Source: Taxillus chinensis
Lineage: Eukaryota > Streptophyta > Magnoliopsida > Santalales > Loranthaceae
Direction of reading: 5' to 3'
DNA: 64,000 nucleotides
Assembly (NCBI GenBank): GCA_023512835.1
Contig: CM042089.1
Location: forward strand, 19,100,438-19,164,437
The translations under genes and the position numbers were made by a program. This document shows positions 44,133 through 59,103 of the stretch, piece after piece (the stretch's first letter is position 1; the number at the start of each line of letters is the position of its first letter). Under the pieces are notes generated by a model that had not been told where the DNA came from, did not search any database, and saw nothing but the letters and a program-made list of their open reading frames with translations.

Positions 44133-46261
44133 AAATTGGAGTCATGTGATGGCTCTTCTTGAACATCATCCAGGAATTGAGTACTTAACCATTTGTTCAA
44201 GACATGATTTTGCAGTTACTTATTGATTATGTAAAAAAAGTTGGTGTAATGTAGGTGGTGAAGTTTACCTAACTTTGTAGACAGTTTAATTTTGTTGTTG
44301 TTGTTATTATTATTATTGTATTATTTTAGATTAATTGCCTAAGTAATTCGTATATTCTTAATTTGCTTGAATTATTTACATAGTGTGCTGAGTGGATTTT
44401 TTGAATTTTTTTAGAGTGCACTATTTCTTTACATTGGCCTTATTATATTGGTACCTTTACATTACAACAATGCTTACAATACATAATGATTAAGGATGTT
44501 TTAAAAGGCATACTTATGTGGGTTTCATAGCAACTGTAAAGCTGATTTTTTTTTTTTAAAATTTGTCTACTTATTTTTCTTTATGAAAGATTAATAAATA
44601 ACATAAGTTATCAAATAAAAATGTAGTTTAAATAAAAGATTAAAATAGCCTTTTAATGAATCATTAATGGGTTAAACAAAGAAGATTTAAATGATTTTAA
44701 GATAATATATACTTTTTATTATAAACTGAATTTATTTATTCACATCATGTTAGTTTATATTTATAATTTAAATGCTAATTTGGTTAATTTTTTATTTGAT
44801 AATTAGTTAATTTGGTTATAGATTTGTGTGTGTTTTTGTGTTAACTTTGAGATTATTTTTAATTGTTTAGTCTTCTTATAAAAAAGTTATTTTTTTATAT
44901 CACTTGTTAGTCTTGAGTGAGGTTTTTTTTTCTCCTTCAGATTTTAAAAGCAAACACTATTTTGGTCTTGTTTTATTTTTTTAATTAAAAATCATATTTT
45001 TATTATATTGGCTTTCCATTGATCAACTCATTGTAAGGTATAAGTTAGAGTTCATCATCAGTGCCTTCTCACTCTCAATGATAAAAGTTAGAATGAAAGT
45101 TCATATAAAAATTCTAAGTTTAATTTATGCTATTCGTCACCTCGCCTCAATGGACCTTTAAACACATATGTTGCTTTGAGAACTATAGTTATAATACAAT
45201 TGAATGATTTCATTTATAAAATCAAATATTTTTATTTTCCTTATGAGATTTCAGAGCATACTATTTGAGTATCATTCGTGAAATTGATGATCCAGAAGCA
45301 CATATAGATGATCTGGTGGAAGGTGGCTTTTTTTTCTTTACTGTTTCATTTTTTGTTTGCGAACACTCGGAGATTGTGTTTCTTAATGTTTCCAACTGAT
45401 TCTTCTTTATTTCCCTGTTTTTTTTTTCATTTTGCTTTTATGGATGCAAAGATTCATTGTCATCAAATCCCAGTGAGCAAGGTACCTCATTTATTTAGTG
45501 TTTTTTTTTTTAAATTTCTTAACTCCTTGATGTTATTGTTGTTGTTGTTAACTTTATGCTTAATCCCTATGTTTTGTCAACTTACATTCAATGAATGTTG
45601 TAAAATGGCCAAGGTACCTCCTTTATTAAACCCAGACACTCCCGACAGGTGCCAATGGTTTTTGTTATCCGAAATTCCAGACATTCATAGCATCCCAAAT
45701 GAAATTAGCATCCATAGGTGAAACAACTTATTAGGATACCGATCGCGTAAGAGTTAAAATAAATACTTGGTGTGCTAACTCATTGTGATCAAATAAACTA
45801 GGCGAGAATGTAGATAGACTAGTAGACACTTTAAAAAAACTACCTTGAACAATGGTAGACAAATTAATATACCTCGTTGGCAAAGGGAGACAAACTACTT
45901 TGAAAACATTTCCTCTATTATGTTTTTGATTGATTCTTCATTTCTCTGTTTTTTTTGTTTTTTATGGATGCAAAGATCAGCCGCTCAATCCCTGTTTTTT
46001 TATAAAAAAAAAGAGAAAGAAGGCCAATAATAAAAATCAAACCACGATCTCCCTCAATCTCCAGCAAACGCTATTGCTGCAGTCATCCTCACCCTCCATA
46101 TCTTGCTTTTTTTTTTTAATATTTATTTTTGATAATAAATTTGATGTTGTTGTTTTCGTTTTTTTGTTTTTAATGTTCTAATTGTTTTTTGTTTTAAATT
46201 AAAAAAATGAATGCAAAAATCCAACACCCGACCAAGGTAACCGCCACTTTTCCCTTCTTGA
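44133..46261. other. AT-rich spacer upstream of the TPK duplication
   Basis: No supported gene. Short frames starting ATGGATGCAAAGAT or ATGAATGCAAAAAT recur near 45440, 45965 and 46207 and may be remnants of repeated 5' ends. A 137-codon frame at 45308-45721 is dominated by T-rich hydrophobic sequence and is not convincing. Confidence 0.35.
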
Positions 46262-48725
46262 TTTTCAACCAGCAAATGTTCAATCTAAAATATTGTAACT
46301 CAGCTGCTTAAAAAAATGTCATGCAACTCATCTCTTAGATGAGACAGGGGAACCATGTGCATTTCCACTTGCAGGTACTTGAAAACGTTTTAGATGTGTT
46401 AGCCTAGGGTGGACCCCATGCCCAAAAGTTTATTAGCCTTATATTATTAGGTGATTTTCTTCTTATAAATGTAATACAAGATTTTATATCATTTGATAGT
46501 TTTAATATTGAAAATATTTTTGATATTATTATTGTTGTTATAATAATTATTATTATCATTAAATGGATGGGAATACGGTAGAAGAAAGGTTTGAGAGAGC
46601 CACTAGACTCTTCATGAAATCTGAAATGGAACGAATCGAAGCAATGTAGAAACAAAACACTTCGGATGCGTGTTTGAATTGATAAATTCAATAATAATAC
46701 TGAGAAAATTACCATAATATATATAGCTTACTTTTCTAAAAAGAATAATATAGCTTACGTTAATTGTGTCTGTCTATGCTTATGTTATGTACGCAATCAG
46801 CCACCTCAAACACTTGCGACAGTCTTAAAGTCCAAGAAACTGGGAGGAGTCTTACTATGTTTTTTTTCTCATCTTTGCTTATACAGTGCTTACGCCCCGT
46901 ATTCTACCTCTTGTTCTATGATGAACTTAAGAGCCACAGTCCAAATAAGTAGGCAGATATTTTTTACTTCAGAGCTGTGTCCACTCACACTGTCGTATAT
47001 GGAGATATGACACTTACTATTGAAAGCAAACATGCTATAAGAATTGTGACATGCATTTTACTCTGCTTGGATTTTATGGTTGTAGGATACCTGACCATTG
47101 TTTTGCCTTGTAAGCTTTCAGAGGATGCCTTGAACATGTGGAAGGACACTCTCGACGTACATGAGAAGAGGAAACTAGAGAGATGGATGGTAAGCTCAAG
47201 ACAAGAATCATGGCATTTGGTCTTTTCTGCTTCTTATTTGTTGTGGGTGTTGGGCTCGCTATGCATTTTGAGAAGATAGACTTAATTAAGAGCATTTACT
47301 TGATAATTACTTCCCTCACAACAGTGGGGTTTGGTTACATTTCGTTTATGTTTTTTGGTGGAAGAATTTTCGTCATTTTTTGGTTGTGAATAAGCATCCC
47401 TATATATCAGATAGTTTGTAGGTATGTTTTGAGTTTCATGGATAAGCGTGTCACCCCAAAATATTACATATATTGGGTTGAACATGAGATTAGTTGTTTT
47501 TTTTCATCTTGGTAACTTATGGCTACTTTAGTATATTGTTCAACATATGATTCAATTAGTGAAGTTTTAGGTTATTGTAATTGATTGTAGATTTGAAAAA
47601 TCAGTGAACTTGCTTTTTGGAGTGTTATGTGCTTAGCATATAGTTCAATCAACATATTAGCGTGTATTTTGTGCGTTTTAGGGACTTGAGCTACTACTTA
47701 GTATATGGTTTTAATTGGTGCGTGTTTTTATTTTCCTTGTCAATTATTCTTGCCATTGTTAAGTTTTTTGTTGGTTAAAAAATCAACCGATTAGATCATT
47801 AAAAGACCATAAATAGTCAATATAGAACGTGGCAACACAAAAGACCCAAAAAAAAACACTACAAGATAACTCTGTACTTTATGGCAATGATTATTCAATA
47901 ATTCTTAATAAATATAAAAAAATTTATTAAACATATGAAACAATCTCATACCATTTTTTAATCAATTAGAATTCCCAAAGATGCAAGAACTTACAATAAT
48001 GTGGCAGTTATGTATTTTGCGTCATCTTTGGCCAAGTCAAATTCAGTATATAGTAATCCATTAGAACAAAGACACTTTATTATATTATCATTTGCTAAAA
48101 ATAATCTTTCTTGATGTTATAGGCTTTAATGACCAACAAATCTCAATTCCAATGTTCGTCGTTAGGAATTTCATCCACTTAATAATATTTCATGACAAAA
48201 CTCGCGAACTTTCAACACGTTCTAAAAGTACTATCGCAAGTAAATGCTAGAGCATAATGTACAAGTTGAGAAAGCTCATTTGTGGGAAATAATCAGAAGA
48301 ATGCCACTAGCAATGGTAGCCTAATACAGCTACTAATACCAGAGCATATAAAACAAAAAAGTAGGACCACCTAATTCCATGTTTTAAAATCCCAAAGAGG
48401 CGGACTACGATTCAAACTGTTTCCCGACTGGGTTAAAATAATACAATATTGTTAGACACTCAAATATATGTTTTGAAATTCTAAATGTGTGAACTGCACA
48501 ACCAATAGAAGCACAAGTCTTGATTGATTTTAAGGGGGAAATGACAGAATAAAACAACAACTACGACAAATAAAAAGGCCCAAGTACATAAATTGCAAGA
48601 ATCAATACAACGAATTCACTTCCATGTAATTTATATTTCATTTCTTCATATATGTCGTTCCTTTTGTTACATGAATTTGTAGGACAGTATCGGGGACCTC
48701 TCTCACAAAACAAGCACGTTTAAAG
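46262..48725. repeat. Segmental duplication, copy A
   Basis: Matches 49738-53430 in direct orientation over its whole length. Anchors include GATAGTTTTAATATTGAAAA (46495), GGGTTGAACATGAGATTAGT (47474), TTAGAATTCCCAAAGATGCA (47966) and GGAAATAATCAGAAGAATGC (48286). It carries TPK pseudogene A. It lacks the 1.3 kb present in copy B. Confidence 0.85.
46796..47495 (+). pseudogene. Two-pore potassium channel (TPK/KCO) pseudogene A
   Basis: Recognisable pieces of a plant vacuolar TPK: LFYDELKS, an in-frame TAG, IFYFRAVSTHTVVYGD (pore 1), LLCLDFMVVGYL, a frameshift after RKLERWM, FGLFCFLFVVGVGLAMHFEKIDL, and IYLIITSLTTVGFGYISF (pore 2), which ends at TGA before the last helix. The pore-1 filter is VYG instead of GYG. 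Stop codons plus the frameshift rule out a working channel. The first cytosolic part and EF-hand tail are not seen. Copy B is broken at other places. Confidence 0.8.
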
Positions 48726-49737
48726 AAATAAAAATAAAACATAATAAGCAAGAACTTATGCTGCTTCCGATGCTTGCTCTTTGATTGTCTTCAGACATTT
48801 GATCCGGCTGTTTTGGGTTGCAACTTCATCAAATTTGAATGTGAATCGTCAATTTTATCTGCAAGGTAACAATTGTTAGTGGGTATAAAATAAATATAAA
48901 ATGTGTCACGAACAAACTAAAACCTAAACGATCAATCCATAGAAGGAGCCAGGAGGAGGAATAGAAGAACCGAATCTGGTGGTTGGTGATTAGTTTTAAA
49001 TGATAGGGTTTAAAGATTCATTCCTCTGCCTCATGTTAATCAAGTCCTTATTATTATTACTGTGAAGAAGCAGTTTGAAGCAAATGATAAGCAGAGAAAC
49101 AAGGAAAAACAGCGCGATGAAGGAACCAAAAAGCGAGAATTTGAGTTTACAGAGGCGGCCTAATCTCCTATCGTGACGTGCAACCTTAGGAGGACCCTGA
49201 TGATCGAATAATGCCCCCATCATATCCTTCCTCTTTGTTTGATATGTCATTCCTTCCTCCAAGCCCGGTTTAGGTTTTAAAGACATGGATCGATCATCTC
49301 TATTTACGTGTCTATGTGTATGTGTAAGAGCTACCTGAACAACAACAACAAGGTGTGAATATGTGTGATCGATTCATCCAACATTATTGCAATGCATAAC
49401 ATGACATTTTAATAATGTAACAATAACAATGACATCTTGAGGAAAGAAAAAACATTACAAGAAATGGATTAGTATAATTTATGACTTAAATTCTTTTATT
49501 TCTTTTATTATATTTATTATTTTTATGTATTATTTAATGGGATAAAAGAGATACTTGAAAACTATTGTAATACCCTTTTTAAAGGACCTGTAGGGTGTCA
49601 TTAGGATAAGAGAGCCATAAACCGCATAGCTATCTCGTTGTATTCCTATAAAATAGTAAATTTTTTCTCTCTCGCTTGTGTATAATTTACGGTAATTATA
49701 TTTTTATCTCAAATTATTTGAAAGTTGTCTTAGATTT
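48726..49737. other. Unduplicated spacer between duplication copies
   Basis: Contains the small membrane-protein ORF below. The rest is AT-rich with no other coding signal. Confidence 0.4.
48996..49286 (-). CDS. Putative small single-pass membrane protein, 96 residues
   Basis: An ORF from the ATG at 49286 (MSLKPKPGLEEGMTYQTKRK) with a basic, hydrophilic N-terminal half and one strong membrane segment (FGSFIALFFLVSLLIICFKLLL), followed by a short polar tail. Lysines and arginines before the helix suggest a cytosolic N-terminus. Its composition is more coding-like than the surroundings. No family is recognised; it could be a conserved uncharacterised plant peptide or chance. No intron is needed. 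Confidence 0.4.
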   Translation of the reverse strand: MSLKPKPGLEEGMTYQTKRKDMMGALFDHQGPPKVARHDRRLGRLCKLKFSLFGSFIALFFLVSLLIICFKLLLHSNNNKDLINMRQRNESLNPII

Positions 49738-50212
49738 TCTTTCAACAAGCAAAGGTTCAATCTAATAGGGGAAGTAGGTGCATTTCGAGAGAAGTTCATT
49801 GAAGACGTTTGAAGTTGTGTTAACCAAAGGCGAAGAAGAACTTGCCCAACATATCATTAGCTTTATATTATCAGGTGATTTTCTTCTTATAGATATATTA
49901 AAATATTTTATATCATTTGATAGTTTTAGTATTGGAAAATACTTTTGATATTATTATTGTTGTTATAATTATTATTATCATTAAGTGGATGGGAATAATG
50001 TAAAAGAAAGGCTTGAGAGAGACACTAAACTCTTCAAGAATTTTGAAAAGGAATGAATCAAAGCAATGTAGAAACATTACACTTCAAATGCAAGTTTGAG
50101 TTGATAATTACAATAATAATACCTAGAAAATTACCATAATATATATAGCATACTTTTATAAAATGAATAATATAACTTACGTTAATTGTGTCTGCTTATG
50201 CCTATGTTATGT

Positions 50213-50880
50213 AGGCAATCGGCCACCTCCGACATCGCGACAGTCCCTAAAGTCCAAGAAATTGGGAAGAATCTTATGCGACTTTGTTGTCATCTTTGCC
50301 TATTTACTTCTTACAACCCTAGTCCGCCTCCTATTCTATGATGAACTTATGAATCACGGTCGAGGAGAGTGGGAAGATATTTTCTACTTCAGAGATGTGT
50401 CCGTTTTACACCGTCGGATATGGAGATGTGGCACCTGCCACTAAAAGCAAACATGCTGTAAGACTTGTGACATGTATTCTACTATGCCTGGATTTTGTGG
50501 TTGTAGGATACCTTGCCACTATTTTGCCTTGCAAGCTTTTAGAGGATGCCTTAAACATGTGGAGGGGGATTCTCGACGTAAGGTCCAAAATCATAGCATT
50601 CGGTCTTCTTTGCTTACTATTTGTTATGGTTGTAGTTCTCGCCATGCATTTTGAGAGGATTGACTTAATTTGGAGCATTTACTTGATAATTACTACCCTC
50701 GACGGTGAGGTTTGATGATATTTCATTTAAGTCATTTGGTGGAAGAAGTTTTGTTATTTTTTGGTTGTGGATGAGTAGCCATATATGTCGGATGGCCTGT
50801 AGGTATGTTTTGAGTTTAATGGATAAACGTGCCACCCCAAAAAATATTACATATATTGGGTTGAACATGAGATTAGTTTT
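50213..50880 (+). pseudogene. Two-pore potassium channel (TPK/KCO) pseudogene B
   Basis: Better preserved than copy A: SRQSLKSKKLGRILCDFVVI, LFYDELMNHG, WEDIFYFRDVSV, a one-base shift at a T4 run (50404-50407), TVGYGDVAPATKSKHAVRLV (pore 1 with the intact GYG filter), LLCLDFVVVGYL, FGLLCLLFVMVVVLAMHFER, and IYLIITTL. A one-base loss then destroys pore 2 before it resumes as FGGRSFVIFWLWMSS. The lesions differ from those in copy A, so the two decayed after duplication, or the ancestor was only partly damaged. Confidence 0.8.
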
Positions 50881-52318
50881 TTTTCATCTTGGGAACTTAT
50901 GACTACTTTAGTATATTATTTAGCATATGGTTTAATTAGTGAAGTTTCAGGCCATTGTAATTGAATGTAGATTTGAAATATTTGTGAACATGCTTTTTGG
51001 AATGTTGAGTGCATAACATATAGTTCAATCAACATCTTAGCATGCTTCTTGGGGACTTGAGCTACTATTTACTTTATGGTTTTAATCAGTGCGTGTTTTT
51101 ATTTCCTTTGTCAATTATTCTTGCCATTGTTAAGTTTTGTATTGGTTGAAAAATAGCCTATTAGATCATTAAAAGATAACACAAATAGTCAATATAGAAT
51201 GTGGCAGCAAAAGGATCCAAAAAGAATGCTACAAGACAACTCTTTACTTTATGCAAAGTGATTATTTAACAATGTTTAATAAATAAATAAAAAATTTATT
51301 AAACATAAAACAATTTCATACCATTTTTTAATCGATTAGAATTCCCAAAGTTGCAAGAGTTTACAATAATGTGTCAGTTACTTATGTATTTCACGTCATC
51401 TTTGGTCAAGTTAAATTTAGTATATGGTAATCCATTAGAAAAAATATATTTTATTATGTCATCATTTGTTAAAAACAATTTTTCTTAATGTTATAAGCTT
51501 TGATGACCAAGAAATCTCAATTCTAGTTTTCTTTGTTAGGAATTGCATCCACTTTAACATATTTCATGAAAAATCTCTTGAACTTTCAACACATTCTAAA
51601 AGCACTAGAACCAAATTCAAAATTGGAGTATGTTAGTTTGGCTAGGCATCATTTTGTTGAAGGGACATGCCACTTTAGTTGTAATTTTTCTCTTCTCATC
51701 ATAATGTTTTTGGTGCATTGTTTTAAAGAATGGGATTCGAAACTCTTCATCATCTTCGGTTGTGGTGGTGTCTTTGGCAGGATTGCTTCTTTTTTTACAA
51801 CTCTGATGGGCGGGTCTGCTCTGTCTAGTTGTTCTTCTCTGGCTAACGTTTTCTTGCCCACTTTGTGGTTCCTAGTTACTTATGTGCATGTGAGTTCCTT
51901 TCCAACACCGTTTAACAAAATTCCCAATCTTGCTATGCCCCTCCACCGCCCTTGTTAGCGGTCAATGCTAGTCTTTTGCTATCATTTGTTATGTTTTTCC
52001 TTGTACTGATAGAAACAAGATGGTGGTCTACCATTTGTTTGTATTTTTCTTGTGTTTGTCTATCGATGCTGGCTTACACCCAGTTGGTTGCGTGAGTACT
52101 TTTGCCTAATAGGTGAGTATGGGCTTATGTGTTGATATTAAACTAAAAAAAAAGGTTGTCAACAGAGAATAAAATAGCTTGGATCAGTCGTGAAAGAGAA
52201 TGACAAGCATTGTCTTTGTTCTTAATTTTGTATAGGTTGATTCAAAACCCAAAATGCCTCCACTAGATTTTACAACCTAGGAAAAAAAACTCCAAACTAG
52301 GTAAAATATCAGTTTCTT

Positions 52319-52560
52319 CTACAGATCAACAACCTTCTTTATTCCTTGCAGTAGGACCACCCATTGGCCCAGCTGCAGGATGCTTATGTGAGCCATCCTC
52401 ACAGAAGGGCAAGTCAACCTGCACTGCTCCTCTTGGTCCAAGATACTAGCCAGCCTTAGCTCATCAAACAGAACACAGTCAGCCAACCCATAGGGCCTGT
52501 TATACCTGAGGTGGGGCAGCGCAATAGCCATAGGGAGGAGCTTGCCACCATCATAAACCT
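52319..52560 (-). pseudogene. Exon-like fragment of an unidentified gene
   Basis: A GC-richer island inside the extra segment of duplication copy B. On the minus strand an acceptor-like TTTATGTAG precedes a frame reading VYDGGKLLPMAIALPHLRYN and ADCVLFDELRLASILDQEEQ, ending in a stop at 52319-52321. No upstream exons were found. It is probably a captured or leftover terminal exon. The family was not recognised. Confidence 0.35.
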
Positions 52561-53381
52561 ACATAAATATAACAATATTAACTTTACAATTTTGACAATT
52601 TTAAAATTCTTGATGACACGAAAGAAAATCATAGGCCATCTGAAAGGCATTGACTATTATTAACGCTACACAAAAATATTCTTGGGTACAACATTAATTA
52701 TTATATAGGCTCGCATAATATTCTTCCATCTAAATTCTTTTTGTACTTAAAAGGATTAGTTCACTGCAGTAATTATGTAGAAGGTTTAGTGGTTTTATTA
52801 AATAAAACTAAAATTTTGCACTAGACAACATATAAACATGTTTGTCAAAATGTGAATTGTAAAAGCCAATTCTTTAATCATGAATTAAATCACATAAATA
52901 ACTCAAAAAGTTCAAAAACAAATCTAAAAATAATTCCAGTAAATGCCAGAGCATAATATACAGCTGGCAAAAAGCTCGTTTGTAGGAAATAATCAGAAGA
53001 ATGCCACTAGCAGTGGTAGCCTAATACAACTACTAATAGAGGAGGAGTAGATAGAACAAAAAAAGTAGGATCACCCAATTCCATGTTTTAAAATCCCAAA
53101 GAAGAGGACTACAATTCAAACCGTTTTTCGACTAGGCTAAAATAATACAATAGTGTTAGACACCCAAATATATGTTTTAAAATCTCAAATGCCTAAACCG
53201 CACAACCAGGTAGAAGCACGGATCTTGACTGATTTTAAGGAGGGGAATGGCAAGAATAAAACAACTACTATAACAAATAAAAAGGCCCGAGTACATGAAT
53301 TGCAGGAATAAATACGACCAATTTACTTTCGGATATGTAATTTAGATTTCATTTCTACATATATGTTGTTTCTTTTGTTAC

Positions 53382-53714
53382 GTGAATTTGCATGATAATA
53401 TTGAATATCCCTCTTACAAAACTTTAAGTGCCTTGGAGCTAGTTTCAAATGACAGTGGGAATTTGGATATTGATACACTTAATTGTATTCGATTCTATGA
53501 TGAAATAGAGAAGTTACAACCAAAAAAATTTCGGCTCAAAAAGGCCAAACTTTGGCAAAAGATGATTAATACTCTTTGTCACATGCACCGGATATATGGC
53601 AATGTGATTTTCAGCAAAATGCTTTTGTATGAGTGTGTGGGTCTTCACAGGTCATTCCCACAAAGTGCAATATTTGAGCACTACGAGCAAGGGCAAAATG
53701 ATAAAAAAAGTTAA
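53382..53714 (+). other. Unassigned 110-codon frame at the end of duplication copy B
   Basis: Starts inside the duplicated block and reads out into unique sequence (ALELVSNDSGNLDIDTLNCI, then a lysine-rich stretch). It is hydrophilic and of balanced composition, but no family is recognised and copy A does not contain it. It could be a gene fragment joined to the duplication edge. Confidence 0.25.
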
Positions 53715-55996
<2,282 letters not shown>

Positions 55997-56010
55997 CAGA
56001 GAATCTGATC

Positions 56011-56011
<1 letters not shown>

Positions 56012-56053
<42 letters not shown>
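56012..56053. repeat. (AT)n microsatellite
   Basis: About 42 bp of AT just beyond the stop codon of the POLLENLESS3-like gene, in its probable 3' UTR. Confidence 0.9.
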
Positions 56054-56055
<2 letters not shown>

Positions 56056-56076
56056 ACCTATGGGCTATCTATGGGT

Positions 56077-56652
56077 TTAACCTCTAAATGAAGATGAAGA
56101 GATTTCTTCAAAAATGGGGAGTCGCCTGGGTCTGGGTGTGCGCCATTCTTTCATCATACGTTGGTCGTCATCGAGGCTGTCAATGAAGAAGGCATCAATA
56201 TATTGGTGGTCCATCCCTGTAGTATTGTTATCAAGGCCAAGGCAGGGTGGTGGATTTGGAAGGTGGTCGTCCCAAAGCGGCTGCGTGACCCTGCAACGCT
56301 CTAATTCTACACCACCTTCCATTGAATCTGAAAGCTGCTTCGGCCTGCCACTGGATTGATTTAATTCATGCACCAGCTGCTGCAGCAACTCCTGGGCCCT
56401 TTTCCTTGTTTTACCGTCCTCACAACCCTTTAGTGCTCCGCTCTGTTGCAACACATTTTCTAAGGTGCTGCGCGCTTCCTCGTATCTGCATTGCCCTTGT
56501 TTGATCAGGCAGATAGCCAGGTTGCAGGCCTTGTTTCCATCCGGATCGATCATCTGGGCTTTCTTGTACACCACCTCTGCTGCCATAAACTTTGTTTTCT
56601 GCATGTAAGCCCAGCCCATATTGCCCTGTCGAATAATTGATTGAATTAATAT

Positions 56653-56690
<38 letters not shown>

Positions 56691-56924
56691 GTAATTAATA
56701 TCACTCCTACTATAGCTACAGTGGAAAATAAAGAAAATGTGAAAGAATTAAAAATTTTAAAATAGAGCCAACAAATTTATATATAAATAATAAATATTTG
56801 TTAACTAAAATTATTTTATGTATATGATGTATATTATTAAATATAATACATATTTATTCTACTCTACATACAACTTGTTAAAATATATTCTGCTTTTTCT
56901 TCTCATTTTTTTAAAAAGTACGTA

Positions 56925-56959
<35 letters not shown>

Positions 56960-59103
56960 GGAGGGAGAGAGATTTTTTTTTTGTTTGATTTTTTTTTACT
57001 AAATTTTATTTAATTTTAGTTACAATATGTTAATTTGTATTAATTTATTTTAAAAATATTTGTTTTAAATACATTTTATTAATCCTTCGAGTTGTTTTGA
57101 TGATAAATTTTATTTTTTCTTAATTTGTTGATAATTTTATTTTTAGTAATTAAAAATTTTTATACATATCTTTATTATTAAGTGCTCTACTGACTACTTG
57201 TATCATTTTTATTTTTTGTGTTACTTCGAGGATTCAATTTTGTTAAATCAAATTTATTTACAATTTATTTTGTCAAATCAATTTTATTTAACAGGGTATT
57301 TAGAAAAAATCATTGGTTCTTAATTCTTATGCATATAACTTTCGATTTTATATAATGAATTGTAATAAATATATGTGTTACTTTGGAAATATGATTTTAT
57401 TTTAATATCTTTTTTATAACGAACTAAAATGGAGCATTTTTTTAGAATATTAATCTACAATTGTCGTATTAAATTCAATTTAGTAAACTGCATTAAAAAA
57501 GTCATTATATTATATTATCAACAATGACAATAGTAGATTGGACATTCTATAGAAGCTTTAATATTCTATTTCAATTTGTCATCAAGTATAATTTAATTAT
57601 GTATCTAGTATAATTTATTTAAATGAAAATTATAATTGTCATAAAAAAAATCGAAAAAATATTGAGAGTAATTTGTTAAACTAGAAGGAATAATGTCAAA
57701 TATAATTTTATTAAACCTTATAATTTATTTCTATACTGAGTCTAATCCCATGTTGATGAATGATGAAGGATCAATATTCTTAAATTAGATGTATATATAT
57801 CTACATATATACCAGTAACCTGGAGATCTCTTGTTTGATAGAAACTTGAAATTTTTTGCCGTGAGAGCGTGCTGTCTTTGTTAACTTTCCATTGAAGGCA
57901 GCCCCACGGTAGATCATTCTTAGCTTTTGCTTGATCAGATCTATATGTTCATCGATCCTCCCGCATTTCTGTAATTTTTATTTACGTACATATAAAATAT
58001 AATAATAATCAAAAGTTAATTTACCGACAACAACATATATACACAATGAAAGCAAATAATAGACAAGACCTCCAACCTTGTATAGGTCGAGGAGGACATT
58101 ATCAAGTGAATCTTTGGCTTGTTTGGAGCAAAGGACGCTAAAAGACTTAATGGCTTCAATGGCCTCCTCGGCCTTGCCTAGTTGCTTCAACACCACGGCC
58201 ATGTCTTTGAGTGCACTTTCCGTTCTGTCCCCTGCAATTATTGCCTCCTTGAACAATTTCACAGCGCCTTCTAGATTCTTTTCTATTATCTGATGACCAC
58301 ATTTTCGTGCATGTATGAGTTACTTTACTTTTATATTTTGCAACTGTTAATTTTGTTAGTTAACTAAAAGCTTTGAAGGCCTTTATTAATTATTATTATA
58401 TAAACTTAAATGATATCATTTATATTAGTGAGAACATGTAATTATGTCATACATGGAAATCTTTTCGAAGAAAGAAAAACCAGCAGACGTCTTATTATTT
58501 ATGAAATATAAAATTTTCCTATTTTTTAGATTCAAATCTCCAAACAAACTCATCAATAAGAATTAAAGCAACAAATGCCCGTTTAATAAATAATTAATTA
58601 ATACACTATGTTTGGTTAATAATTTGCACGGGTGTACGTAGGATGTTCAACAATAGAGATCTGGCTAGCTTGTATGTACATTGAATCAATCTCGAGTGTT
58701 GAATTTATAATATCATTTTTCAATAAATGCCACCTCAACCAAAAGAAAAAAAAAACAGCAACGAGCCAACGATAATATAATTACTTAAAAAAAATTATAC
58801 GGTTCTTTTTGTTAATTAAAGCACGAATCATGGATTCATGTACTGATGATATATATACACATGAAGGAGACAGCAACACTACAGCACACTAAAACACGTA
58901 CGGACGATATGATGAAAGAAGGTTAAAATTAATTAAGAATGAAGGAGTACTCTTAAGTTAATTAAATATCAAACCTGAGCATGCTTGGCTCTCACGTACG
59001 GAGTATCACCGTATGGGACTTTGTGAATGATGTGGTAATTAAGGTCGTCGTTGCCTAACTTCCTTGTTGGTCTCGTGTTTCCGCTGCTGCTTTCAGCTTC
59101 CAT
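56077..59103 (-). CDS. TPR protein of the POLLENLESS3/MS5-like family
   Basis: Relatives include MS5/TDM1/POLLENLESS3 (exit from meiosis II in pollen mother cells) and SDI1/SDI2 (sulphur-deficiency response). Four exons keep frame: 59103-58975, 58289-58077, 57968-57813, 56625-56077; 348 residues. The family block HKVPYGDTPYVRAKHAQ is near residue 27. TPR-like repeats follow: AVKLFKEAIIAGDRTESALK, MAVVLKQLGKAEEAIEAIKS, NMGWAYMQKTKFMAAEVVYK and NKACNLAICLIKQGQ. The tail (LDNNTTGMDHQYIDAFFIDS, RRLPIFEEI) is typical of the POLLENLESS3-like branch, not SDI. The frame is also open upstream to an ATG at 59233, but family N-termini favour 59103. Introns 1 and 3 are large (685 bp and 1.2 kb). No break was seen. 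Confidence 0.9.
56655..56686. repeat. (AT)n microsatellite in POLLENLESS3-like intron 3
   Basis: About 32 bp of AT, 30 bp from the 3' splice site of intron 3 on the gene's strand. Confidence 0.88.
56928..56958. repeat. (GT)n-(AT)n microsatellite
   Basis: Short compound run within intron 3 of the POLLENLESS3-like gene. Confidence 0.85.

Larger units (their letters stand above)
49738..53430. repeat. Segmental duplication, copy B (with a 1.3-kb extra segment)
   Basis: Direct duplicate of 46262-48725. The match runs to about 51612, stops, and resumes at about 52938. The extra segment 51613-52937 contains a T-rich frame, a stretch ending TTAAACTAAAAAAAAA near 52153 that looks like a LINE-type 3' end, and an exon-like minus-strand frame at 52319-52560. 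Confidence 0.82.
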
